From NCBI GenBank assembly GCA_046542305.1, contig JBKHBQ010000195.1, positions 1-7,358 of the forward strand: a DNA stretch of 7,358 nt. The letters are read 5' to 3'. The translations under genes were made by a program, and so were the position numbers. Below are positions 1-5,836 of this stretch, one piece after another (positions within the stretch are counted from its first letter, which is position 1; the number at the start of each line of letters is the position of its first letter). The notes under the pieces are model-generated. The model saw only the letters and a program-made list of their open reading frames with translations. It had not been told where the DNA came from and ran no database searches. This DNA comes from JBKHBQ01 sp046542305 (GTDB taxonomy: Bacteria; Bacteroidota; Bacteroidia; Bacteroidales; 4484-276).

Positions 1-96
1 AATTTCGCCGCGGTCAGGTTCCTTAAAGATTTTACGCAAGCCTACTTCATTCAGGTACTGTTTATTTTGATTTATTTTTGCAAAAAAATCAACCGG
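1..96. other. Left edge, no gene assigned
   Basis: This stretch lies upstream of the thioredoxin-like gene and cannot be assigned. One plus-strand frame is open from base 1 to a TGA at 68-70 and could be the last codons of a gene that begins outside the window. The frame of the thioredoxin-like gene is also open back to base 1. A minus-strand frame is open as well, but it has no ATG here. All three are too short to judge. The only supported element is the promoter at 73-80. Confidence 0.3.
73..80 (+). promoter_or_regulatory. Bacteroidota -7 element (TATTTTTG)
   Basis: TATTTTTG matches the Bacteroidota -7 consensus TAnnTTTG and is followed by C, as is common. It ends 16 bp before the ATG at 97, which implies a short leader. 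It supports starting the thioredoxin-like gene at 97, because the alternative TTG at 67 lies upstream of this element. No clear -33 TTTG box is visible about 19 bp upstream. Confidence 0.5.
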
Positions 97-432
97 ATGG
101 AAAATGAAATCAAAAGCCCCGATGAACTTCGTGGGCTGATTGGACAGGAAAAAGGAGTGGTGGCCTATTTTTACAGCGACCGCTGTGCGCCGTGTGTCAG
201 TCTGCGCCCGAAGGTGCTTCAACTGATTGAACAGGAATTTCCGCTGATGAAACTGGTTTTTATCAATTCGGAACGGCAGCCCGAAATTCCGGCGGCTTAT
301 GGCGTATTTGCCAATCCGGCTATCCTTGTTTTTTTCGAAGGCAGGGAATTTCGCCGCTACAGTAAATACATTTCCATCAACGAACTGGGCGGGGATATCG
401 AACGAATTTACAACATGGTGTTTTCAGAATAA
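97..432 (+). CDS. Thioredoxin family protein, CAPC type
   Basis: This encodes a 111-residue single-domain thioredoxin-fold protein, probably a cytosolic thiol-disulfide oxidoreductase, since no signal peptide or membrane segment is present. The redox motif is Cys30-Ala-Pro-Cys33 in the context YSDRCAPC, at the end of a beta strand (VVAYFY). It lacks the tryptophan of the classical WCGPC motif. The cis-proline position is filled by Pro74 in NPAI. Strand LVFIN (53-57) and the helix before the C-terminus fit a complete thioredoxin domain. An in-frame TTG at 67 would add ten residues, but ATG 97 is preferred because the -7 element at 73-80 lies between them. The alanine in CAPC and the missing Trp separate it from housekeeping TrxA. 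It is more like the small 'thioredoxin family protein' paralogues of Bacteroidota, whose partners are mostly unknown. It converges on ppnP. Confidence 0.85.
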   Translation: MENEIKSPDELRGLIGQEKGVVAYFYSDRCAPCVSLRPKVLQLIEQEFPLMKLVFINSERQPEIPAAYGVFANPAILVFFEGREFRRYSKYISINELGGDIERIYNMVFSE

Positions 433-441
433 AAAATGAAA

Positions 442-470
442 AAGGTGGCTGTTTTTATCCCGGCCACCTT
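442..470 (-). terminator. Hairpin between convergent genes, terminator of ppnP
   Basis: Bases 442-451 pair with 461-470 as a 10-bp stem (core AAGGTGGC/GCCACCTT, one G-T wobble) with a 9-base loop. Read on the minus strand, the stem is followed by a T-rich run (bases 441-431), which fits an intrinsic terminator for ppnP, whose stop codon lies 7 bp upstream. On the plus strand no U-tract follows, so termination of the thioredoxin-like gene here would be weaker. Confidence 0.65.
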
Positions 471-476
471 CATCGT

Positions 477-758
477 TTACTTGTAGATGCATTTGTAAGC
501 CGTTTGCACTTCCATTTTCACCTTGAATTTCACGTCCTTCTCCACGATGAAAGTTTCGTAAGGCTTGTAGCTTTTCCAGGCCGTTTCGCCGGGAAGCTGC
601 ACCTGCATTTCGCCCGATACCACCGTCATGTATTCCACGGTGGCCGTGCCGAATTCATATTCGCCGGGGGCCATCACACCCATGGTGGCCTTTCCTTCTT
701 CGTTTTCGAAGGCAATGGATTTCACCTTGCCATCGAAATATTCGTTTGTTTTGAACAT
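477..758 (-). CDS. ppnP: Pyrimidine/purine nucleoside phosphorylase PpnP
   Basis: This encodes a 93-residue protein of the PpnP (YaiE, DUF1255) family. The family phosphorolyses a broad range of nucleosides (for example adenosine, guanosine, uridine, thymidine) to free base and (deoxy)ribose-1-phosphate in nucleotide salvage. The family is recognised from the N-terminal NEYFDGKVKSIAFE, then GVMAPGEYEFGTA, the strongly typical EYMTVVSGEMQVQLPG, and the C-terminal YKCIYK. The length is nearly identical to E. coli PpnP (94 residues). The fold is a small cupin-like beta barrel acting in the cytosol. The ATG at 758 gives the usual family N-terminus. It has its own -7 element (785-792) and its own terminator (442-470), so it is a single-gene transcript. 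It is divergent from the ATPase gene and has no evident functional link with it. Confidence 0.95.
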   Translation of the reverse strand: MFKTNEYFDGKVKSIAFENEEGKATMGVMAPGEYEFGTATVEYMTVVSGEMQVQLPGETAWKSYKPYETFIVEKDVKFKVKMEVQTAYKCIYK

Positions 759-784
759 CTGTTTTGGTTTTTAAATTTGAGCGG

Positions 785-792
785 CAAAAATA
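785..792 (-). promoter_or_regulatory. -7 element of ppnP (TATTTTTG on minus strand)
   Basis: On the minus strand this reads TATTTTTG followed by C, a match to TAnnTTTG. It lies 26 bp upstream of the ppnP ATG. No good -33 TTTG box is seen at the usual spacing. Confidence 0.5.
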
Positions 793-851
793 GTCTTAAA
801 ACCACACCTGCATTTAATAGCTTCAAAAATTCCGCCCTCCCGGCGCAAAAC

Positions 852-936
852 TATACGATGGTATCGGATAGTTTATTCTGTTTTTATACGATAGTATCGG
901 ATAATTTTGGTACTTTTGCATGGTTCATCGGATAAT
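852..936 (+). repeat. Three phased repeats upstream of the ATPase gene
   Basis: Two 24-bp direct repeats, 852-875 and 885-908, are 33 bp apart and agree at 21 of 24 positions. Both contain TATACGAT, a GTATCGGATA core and an A/T-rich tail. A partial third copy at 920-936 keeps ATGGT and ATCGGATAAT but with two extra bases between them. The ATCGGATA core therefore recurs at 863, 896 and 927, spacings of 33 and 31 bp, or about three helical turns. The second copy contains a perfect dyad, CGATA-G-TATCG, at 889-899. The array brackets the -7 element at 911-918, so an operator role is likely. The binding protein is unknown. Confidence 0.7.
911..918 (+). promoter_or_regulatory. -7 element of the ATPase gene (TACTTTTG)
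   Basis: TACTTTTG is a full match to TAnnTTTG and is followed by CA. The expected -33 region, about 19 bp upstream, falls inside the second repeat copy (885-908), and the partial third copy lies around or just after the expected transcription start. A protein bound to the repeats would therefore be placed to block initiation. The leader to the ATG at 946 would be about 20 bases. Confidence 0.55.
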
Positions 937-945
937 AATAATTTT

Positions 946-2139
946 ATGGAAAGCAGTTTATTCAGATTTAATCCCTGGTGGGAGCAAAAACATAATTTTT
1001 CGATCATCGACAGGCCAAAGTACAGATCTTTACTAACGGAATCACTGGGTAATGATCAAATCATTTTATTAACTGGATTGAGAAGAATTGGTAAAACATC
1101 GCTGATGCGCCTTTCAATTTTGTGGCTGATTGACCAACTGAAGATTGATCCGAAGTACATTTTTTACGTTAGTCTTGATGATTATACATTGAAGGAAGCC
1201 AGCATTTTGAACATTATCGATGCCTACCGTAAAATTCAGCAAATCAGGTATGATGAAAAGATTTATGTTTTCCTCGATGAAGTGGCTTACAAACAGGATT
1301 TTGCTCTACAGCTTAAAAATCTGCACGACTCACAGCATGTCAAAGTATTTGCGGCTTCGTCCTCATCATCCCTGTTAGTTGCCGGAAAACACCACATCAC
1401 CGGCCGCAATAAAATAATCGAAGTTCTACCCCTTGATTTTAAAGAATATCTACAGTTTAAAAAAATTAACATTAGTAAGGCAAACCCGCATTTATTTGAA
1501 ATTGAATTTGAAAACTTTTTAAAAACCGGCGGTATTCCACAATATGTTACGGAGTACGACCCGGCTTACATTCACGAATTAGTGGATGACGTTATCATGA
1601 AGGACATTGCTGCAGTTAACGCCATCAGGCAGCCCAAAGTTCTTAAAGATCTCTTTTTGATGCTGATGGAAAGGGCCGGCAAACAGGTGAGTTTGAATAA
1701 ACTGGCGAAACTGCTGGGGATTTCCGTAGATACTGTGGCACGCTATTTTGATTTATTTGTGAAAGCATACCTCATTTATCCTGTGGACCGCTACGGGAAA
1801 ACCAATGAGCGCTTGTTGTCGCCAAAGAAGATTTATGCCCCTGATACCGGCATCCGTGTGCATTATACCGGTTTCAGAGATAAAGGCAGTTTATTTGAGA
1901 ATTATGTCTTTCTCAAACTCAAATCTTTTCAACCGGAGTACCTATATCAGGATCAAACTGAACTGGATTTCAGGTTGCAAAGCGGACAGGTTGTAGAAGC
2001 CAAATACCACAACGAACCTTTGTCGGAAAAGCAACAAAAACTTTGGGAGACCTTTGAACCCGCTAAACGTCATATTGTAAGGAATGAAGGTGATATTCAG
2101 CAAGTGTTGGAAGCAATAAAATCATCAAAACCAGAATAA
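946..2139 (+). CDS. AAA ATPase with DUF4143 nuclease-like C-terminus
   Basis: This is a 397-residue ATP-binding protein of the AAA_14/DUF4143 group. Walker A is GLRRIGKT (44-51), Walker B is IYVFLDE (106-112), and the polar AASSSS stretch (136-141) fits a sensor position. TGR (152-154) and GGIP (195-198) are typical of the family. A winged-helix segment follows at about 231-280 (LAKLLGISVDTVARY). The C-terminal part has the restriction-endonuclease-fold pattern: Glu318 (FENYVF), Asp341 (TELDF), then Glu351 and Lys353 (EAKY), so the catalytic set looks intact. The natural role of this family is not settled; links to defence or mobile elements are often guessed. The ATG at 946 is preferred over an in-frame TTG at 907, which lies upstream of the -7 element. 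The first half is clearly more AT-rich than flanking genes, consistent with transfer. It stands alone as a transcription unit. Confidence 0.88.
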   Translation: MESSLFRFNPWWEQKHNFSIIDRPKYRSLLTESLGNDQIILLTGLRRIGKTSLMRLSILWLIDQLKIDPKYIFYVSLDDYTLKEASILNIIDAYRKIQQIRYDEKIYVFLDEVAYKQDFALQLKNLHDSQHVKVFAASSSSSLLVAGKHHITGRNKIIEVLPLDFKEYLQFKKINISKANPHLFEIEFENFLKTGGIPQYVTEYDPAYIHELVDDVIMKDIAAVNAIRQPKVLKDLFLMLMERAGKQVSLNKLAKLLGISVDTVARYFDLFVKAYLIYPVDRYGKTNERLLSPKKIYAPDTGIRVHYTGFRDKGSLFENYVFLKLKSFQPEYLYQDQTELDFRLQSGQVVEAKYHNEPLSEKQQKLWETFEPAKRHIVRNEGDIQQVLEAIKSSKPE

Positions 2140-2146
2140 TCACTTT

Positions 2147-2175
2147 ACAAAAATTGGCGTCACCCCCAAAACGCC
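2147..2175 (-). terminator. Possible terminator of the decarboxylase gene
   Basis: On the minus strand GGCGT (2175-2171) can pair with ACGCC (2160-2156) around a 10-base loop, followed by AATTTTTGT (2155-2147). The hairpin overlaps the stop codon of the decarboxylase gene. The stem is only 5 bp, so this is a tentative call. No U-tract serves the plus-strand ATPase gene here. Confidence 0.35.
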
Positions 2176-3467
2176 CACAAATCTTCAGGCTTCTCACGTT
2201 CCCTGAGGATCTCGAAATGATCGCCTCCGTGCCGGTATCCGATCACTTTGGGGATTTGCCGGCTGTTGTACCTCGACCACATGCTGAGGGTGTATCCGCC
2301 CGTGTCGTGAATGATGATCCAGTCGGCAGGGCGGATTTCGGGAAGCAGCACATTTCTCGCGATAATATCCCCCTGAAAGCAAAGCGGCCCGGCAATCATA
2401 TAGCGATACGCTTCGCCGCTGCTTTTTATCGTGCAGTCCTGATCCGTCACCGATAGCCGGTGTGTCCATTGCTCCGGCAGGTAACATTCGCGGATGAACA
2501 TATCCGCGCCCAGATGGATCATGGCCGTTTTAGGGCCGCCGGGATGAATTTCATCTTTAACATACTCTACCCTGCTTACAGCAAATCCGGAATTAACATG
2601 CACCCACCTGCCGAACTCGGTGATCAGGTGAAAAGTGCCGTCGAAAAGCTCCGGGACTTTATTGCTCAAAGCGGCCACATAATCCTGCATCAGGGGAGGA
2701 TTGTCCTCAGAGGAATAAGCCACGGGCAAGCCACCGCCAATGTCGAAGGTGGATATCCGGTTGGGTTTTCCGGCCGCCTTCAGTTCGCGGTTAATTTCCA
2801 GCGCAAGATCTGCAACCGCTTTCACTCCGTTCACCAGCAGCGGCAGTTCACAACCCTGCGAACCCACGTGTAAATGAATGCCGGTAAGCCATTCGTGATC
2901 GTGGTATGCTTTAATGATTTCCTGCCTTTTGGTTTTCAACGGAACCCCGAATTTGGAATAATCGCCTGCCACGCTTGTGATGCTGATCCTGCCTTCGCCC
3001 ACCTGCGGATTGATGCGAAGCCCGACGATGCTTTTGGTTTTGGTGTGCGGATGGATTTCCGCAATGCGATGAATTTCATCAAGCGAATCCGCATTGAGAA
3101 GAACCTGATTCCGCAGGGCGAATTCAATTTCCTCGCGGGTTTTTACCGGTGAATCGAAAACAATTTTTGTGGGCTGAACACCGGATTTTAGTGCGAGGAC
3201 CAGTTCGGGCAGGCTTGCAGCTTCAAGGCCCGCTCCGGCGTTGCCGATCTTTCTGAGCACCGGAGGAAGCGGCATGGCTTTGATGGCGATGGCATGCAAT
3301 GTATGTTCGGGAAAGAATTTTTTAAGCTGATCCAACCGTTCTTCCATCGCATCCAGATCCTGGAAGATAACGGCGGTGTCGGCAGCAGAAAGCAGGCCTT
3401 TTCGGGAAAGGGCTCTTTGCAGCACGCCGGCGGCGGGGAAAGGATCAGATATGGATAATTCAGACAT
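2160..3467 (-). CDS. PLP-dependent decarboxylase, DapDC/ODC fold-type III family
   Basis: This is a 435-residue protein with an alanine-racemase-like TIM barrel followed by a C-terminal beta domain, as in diaminopimelate, ornithine and arginine decarboxylases. Visible landmarks are Lys63 in HAIAIKA (Schiff-base lysine), GAGLEAASLPEL (78-89), HLHVGSQ (198-204), FDIGGG (241-246, phosphate binding), the GPLCFQGD box with Cys363 (360-367), and GGY with Tyr392. HVGSQ resembles the HIGSQ of diaminopimelate decarboxylase. However, the usual EPGR is EFGR (284-287) and the lysine context lacks the common KAN, so this is probably a specialised paralogue rather than LysA. The substrate is unknown. The ATG at 3467 is chosen because a -7 element sits just upstream. 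The longer frame to 3644 would overlap the oxidoreductase and adds no family sequence. It lies 113 bp downstream of the oxidoreductase, on the same strand. Confidence 0.85.
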   Translation of the reverse strand: MSELSISDPFPAAGVLQRALSRKGLLSAADTAVIFQDLDAMEERLDQLKKFFPEHTLHAIAIKAMPLPPVLRKIGNAGAGLEAASLPELVLALKSGVQPTKIVFDSPVKTREEIEFALRNQVLLNADSLDEIHRIAEIHPHTKTKSIVGLRINPQVGEGRISITSVAGDYSKFGVPLKTKRQEIIKAYHDHEWLTGIHLHVGSQGCELPLLVNGVKAVADLALEINRELKAAGKPNRISTFDIGGGLPVAYSSEDNPPLMQDYVAALSNKVPELFDGTFHLITEFGRWVHVNSGFAVSRVEYVKDEIHPGGPKTAMIHLGADMFIRECYLPEQWTHRLSVTDQDCTIKSSGEAYRYMIAGPLCFQGDIIARNVLLPEIRPADWIIIHDTGGYTLSMWSRYNSRQIPKVIGYRHGGDHFEILREREKPEDLWAFWG

Positions 3468-3478
3468 TTGAAATAAAT

Positions 3479-3486
3479 CAAAAATA
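3479..3486 (-). promoter_or_regulatory. -7 element of the decarboxylase gene (TATTTTTG)
   Basis: On the minus strand this reads TATTTTTG, matching TAnnTTTG, 11 bp before the ATG at 3467. It supports that start and suggests that the decarboxylase can be transcribed independently of the oxidoreductase. The remaining 3487-3580 gap shows no clear terminator. Confidence 0.5.
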
Positions 3487-3580
3487 CTAAAATTCCCACA
3501 AAAAATCAGCCTAATCTTTTTAGCATGGGTGGTAACAGCTAAATACTTACCAAATAAGGATAAAATGCAGATTTTGCCCT

Positions 3581-4546
3581 TCATCCCATCAGCCTGTCCA
3601 TTGCCCAATTGGTACGGGCTGAAGTGGTTCCTGTACTGGGGCACTTGCCGCGTCCGTTCAACTGATCGACGATGGTCTGGATAAGCGGTTGCTGAATATG
3701 AATAGGGTTTGGCAGGTCGAACTGCTGTACTCCCTGTGGAGTTTCAAGGATTACCGGATCGTTTCCGAATGTAGCAAAGCTGATCTTTCCGCGGTCGCCC
3801 ACAATTTCAGTCCGGTCGAGCCGCGTGCCGCTGCTGAAACACCAGATTCCCGTACCCTGCACGCCCGAGGCGAAAATGAACCGGCCGCTTACAATGTCTT
3901 CAGCCGGATACATTCCGGCCTGGTTGGCTGCGCGTCCTTCGGCAAAGATGATGTCGCCGAAATAAAACTGCAGGATGTCGAGTGTATGGCTGCCCAGGTC
4001 CACGAAATACCCGCCCCCTGAAATTTCCGGCTGCGTACGCCAGTTTTGGATTTCTTTCAGATCGGTTTCTGAAGGAGGCTGATGAAAAACCACGTTCACA
4101 AAGCGCGGATCGCCAATTTTTCCGTCGTCGATCCAGGATTTGATGGTGAGGAACCGTGGAAGCGCCCTCCGGTAATAGGCCACAAACAGCGGCAGGCCTG
4201 CCTTATCAAAGGCATCGTTCATTTCCTTACATTCGGCATAATTAAGGCCCATGGGTTTCTCCACATAGGCTGGCTTGCCGGCTGCCGCTGCCATCAGCGC
4301 ATATTTTTTATGGGAGGAAGGCGGTGTGGCGATGTACACCATGTCCACCTCAGGATCGTTGATGAGTTCCGAAGCCTTACCGTACCACTTTTCTATATTG
4401 TGCCTTCGGGCGTAATCTTCCGCTTTTGCGGCATCGCGGCGCATCACCGCCACCAGCCGCGAGTTTTCAGCCCGTTGAAAAGCCGGCCCGCTCTTCACCT
4501 CGGTCACATTGCCACAGCCAACGATGCCCCAGCCAATTGTTTTCAT
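3581..4546 (-). CDS. Gfo/Idh/MocA family oxidoreductase
   Basis: This is a 321-residue NAD(P)-dependent dehydrogenase of the Gfo/Idh/MocA family, which mostly oxidises or reduces sugars, inositols and related polyols. The N-terminal Rossmann fold begins at once with GIVGCGNV (7-14). VYIATPPSSH (70-79) and YVEKP (94-98) are the family's cofactor-edge motifs, with Lys97 as the usual catalytic lysine. The C-terminal domain carries GGGYFVDLGSHTLD (177-190), where Asp183 and His187 fit the conserved active-site pair. No signal peptide is present, so it is cytosolic, and the length is near the family norm. The ATG at 4546 puts the Rossmann strand at the N-terminus as expected. An upstream ATG at 4618 would add 24 unrelated residues and span the -7 element. 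Its substrate is unknown; the decarboxylase 113 bp downstream may share a pathway, but this is inference. Confidence 0.9.
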   Translation of the reverse strand: MKTIGWGIVGCGNVTEVKSGPAFQRAENSRLVAVMRRDAAKAEDYARRHNIEKWYGKASELINDPEVDMVYIATPPSSHKKYALMAAAAGKPAYVEKPMGLNYAECKEMNDAFDKAGLPLFVAYYRRALPRFLTIKSWIDDGKIGDPRFVNVVFHQPPSETDLKEIQNWRTQPEISGGGYFVDLGSHTLDILQFYFGDIIFAEGRAANQAGMYPAEDIVSGRFIFASGVQGTGIWCFSSGTRLDRTEIVGDRGKISFATFGNDPVILETPQGVQQFDLPNPIHIQQPLIQTIVDQLNGRGKCPSTGTTSARTNWAMDRLMG

Positions 4547-4560
4547 ATCCTGATTTTTTT

Positions 4561-4568
4561 CAAAGGTA
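4561..4568 (-). promoter_or_regulatory. -7 element of the oxidoreductase gene (TACCTTTG)
   Basis: On the minus strand this reads TACCTTTG, a full TAnnTTTG match, 14 bp before the ATG at 4546. It lies inside the longer in-frame extension to 4618, so it argues for the shorter protein. Confidence 0.5.
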
Positions 4569-4626
4569 CAAAAATCCAGGTCTGGGCGCGGACAGGCCGA
4601 GTAGTGGTCAAGTATCACGGTGCTGT

Positions 4627-5358
4627 TTAAAGCCTGATCAGTGAAGAGGCCCCGGAGATTTCAATATTTCCGAGTGCCGGATTGCCGTAGTAACGCAGCT
4701 CGGAAGCACCCGAAAGAATGACATCGAGGTGGTCGGTCACATGGATGGTCCCGTCGGAGGCGCCGCTGAGTTCGAAATAGCCGTCGGCCACCACAAAGTT
4801 CGACATATTCAGATCGCTGGCGCCGCTACCTTCCAGCATCAGATCGTTGCAGGTTCCGGTAAGGTTGATCTCACTGGCACCCGAAAGGTACATTTCGCAG
4901 TTGTTCGCACTGAGATCTGCCGAGAAAACACTGGCCCCCGACAGCTCAAGCCTGAAATCGGATTCGCTATCGAAGCCGCTCATTTCAATATCAGTAGCTC
5001 CGCTGCCTTTGAGGTAGGTAATGTTGGGCATGTGAACCACGGCTGTAATATGCGTATTGGTGTAATTGTGGTCGCCATCCATACCGATATTCAGCCATTC
5101 GCCGCTTTTATGCACATCGAGGTATTTCGAAAGGTTGTCATCGATGTAGATTTTTACATAAAAACTGTCGGCACTCCTTACCGTAAGATTAAAAGCATGG
5201 CTGATATCAAGTCGGGTAAAATCGGTGAAATTATAATCAATTTCCACAATGTCGCCGGAACCTTTGATCTGTCCCCAGATGTTTTCGTCGTCGCATCCCC
5301 AGAACTGAACAACCGCAATCGCAAGCACTGCCAGCAGCATGATCTGTTTTTTCATCAT
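4627..5358 (-). CDS. DUF2807 (head GIN) lipoprotein with SGAS repeats
   Basis: This is a 243-residue predicted lipoprotein. Residues 1-21 are a signal peptide (MMKKQ then a hydrophobic run) ending in FWGC, with Cys22 as the lipidated residue. The following DDEN is acidic, like the export signal that sends lipoproteins to the cell surface in Bacteroidota. The mature part opens with GSGDIVEIDYNFTDFTRLDI, the typical beginning of DUF2807, also called the putative auto-transporter adhesin head GIN domain. From about residue 118 it holds seven copies of an SGA(S/T) motif, mostly LSGAS or GSGAS, at roughly 15-25 residue spacing, ending in ISGASSLIRL. Such repeats are expected to form the turns of a beta-solenoid. 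Function is unknown, with adhesion or envelope roles guessed for the family. Two adjacent ATGs (5358, 5355) are equally possible starts. The upstream ATG at 5406 is rejected because it delays the signal peptide. Confidence 0.88.
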   Translation of the reverse strand: MMKKQIMLLAVLAIAVVQFWGCDDENIWGQIKGSGDIVEIDYNFTDFTRLDISHAFNLTVRSADSFYVKIYIDDNLSKYLDVHKSGEWLNIGMDGDHNYTNTHITAVVHMPNITYLKGSGATDIEMSGFDSESDFRLELSGASVFSADLSANNCEMYLSGASEINLTGTCNDLMLEGSGASDLNMSNFVVADGYFELSGASDGTIHVTDHLDVILSGASELRYYGNPALGNIEISGASSLIRL

Positions 5359-5403
5359 AATGTTATTAGTTTTTTTTGATTCATGTTTTTCTAAACTAAA
5401 TAC

Positions 5404-5411
5404 CAAAGACA
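5404..5411 (-). promoter_or_regulatory. Possible -7 element of the lipoprotein gene (TGTCTTTG)
   Basis: On the minus strand this reads TGTCTTTG, one base off TAnnTTTG, 45 bp before the ATG at 5358. It is the best candidate in the 145-bp divergent gap but weaker than the others in this window. Confidence 0.3.
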
Positions 5412-5491
5412 GTATTTTTTGAGAAAGGTTTCATTTTCGCACATCATTTTTTAATAAATATTAAAACAGAGCCTTACCCCGGCATAAACAC

Positions 5492-5499
5492 TAATTTTG
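5492..5499 (+). promoter_or_regulatory. -7 element of the His/Cys-rich gene (TAATTTTG)
   Basis: TAATTTTG fully matches TAnnTTTG and is followed by C. It ends only 4 bp before the ATG at 5504, so the transcript would be leaderless or nearly so. It would drive both the small protein and the downstream receptor. Confidence 0.5.
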
Positions 5500-5503
5500 C
5501 AGC

Positions 5504-5836
5504 ATGATCGGCAGAAGAAAAATAACCGGAATCATTGCGATGCTTTTAGCGGCGGTGTTTCTTGCACCCCAGCTTTACAAAAGCCTGCACCTGTTCACCG
5601 ATCACCATGGCCACCTCAATTGTGAAGCATTTCAAAAAAAGGCATCGGGAATAAATGCGCACAGCGATCATTGCCCCATCTGCAAATTTCATTTTACCAC
5701 CTTTGAGGCTGCACAGTCAGAACCTGAAAATTCACAGCCGGTTATTTTTACCGAATCCGACATTCCGCTCATACTGGAATATTATCACACATGTCCCAAT
5801 TTTTATTACCAGTTGCGGGCACCCCCTGTTTGCTGA
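5504..5836 (+). CDS. Small membrane-anchored His/Cys-rich protein (HCPIC motif)
   Basis: This is a 110-residue protein with a basic N-terminus (GRRK) and one hydrophobic segment (about 8-24), either a signal peptide or an anchor placing the rest in the periplasm. Residues 29-63 hold ten His or Cys: His29, His34, His35, His37, Cys40, His53, His56, Cys57, Cys60 and His63, including the HCPICKFHF motif. His95, Cys97 and a terminal Cys110 after LRAPP add more possible ligands. Small proteins of this layout occur in Bacteroidota just ahead of TonB-dependent receptors; this is from memory and was not searched. Metal binding, for copper or zinc, is the natural inference, either as a periplasmic chaperone or a sensor. 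Haem is possible but less suggested. No terminator separates it from the receptor gene, which starts close to or within its 3' end, so the two are likely co-transcribed. Confidence 0.75.
   Translation: MIGRRKITGIIAMLLAAVFLAPQLYKSLHLFTDHHGHLNCEAFQKKASGINAHSDHCPICKFHFTTFEAAQSEPENSQPVIFTESDIPLILEYYHTCPNFYYQLRAPPVC

Noticed and set aside
504..935. Plus-strand open frame of 143 codons opposite ppnP
   Set aside because: It is antisense to a clearly recognised gene, very rich in His and Phe from reverse-complement codons, and shows no family features.
852..936. CRISPR-like array
   Set aside because: Only two full copies and one partial copy exist, the intervening sequence is 9-11 bp, and there are no cas genes; a promoter operator is the better reading.
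2460..3152. Two plus-strand frames opposite the decarboxylase gene
   Set aside because: Shadows of the minus-strand coding sequence, which has well-defined family motifs throughout.
3468..3644. N-terminal extension of the decarboxylase to 3644
   Set aside because: It overlaps the oxidoreductase gene by 64 bp, runs through the -7 element at 3479-3486, and adds sequence unlike the family.
4630..4660. TGATCA palindrome and short GCCT/AGGC stem at the end of the lipoprotein gene
   Set aside because: Only a 4-bp stem within coding sequence and no T-run after it, so it is not a credible terminator.
4729..5379. Plus-strand open frame of 216 codons opposite the lipoprotein gene
   Set aside because: The repeated SGAS codons on the other strand keep this frame open; its translation has no signal peptide or domain and covers the coding strand completely.
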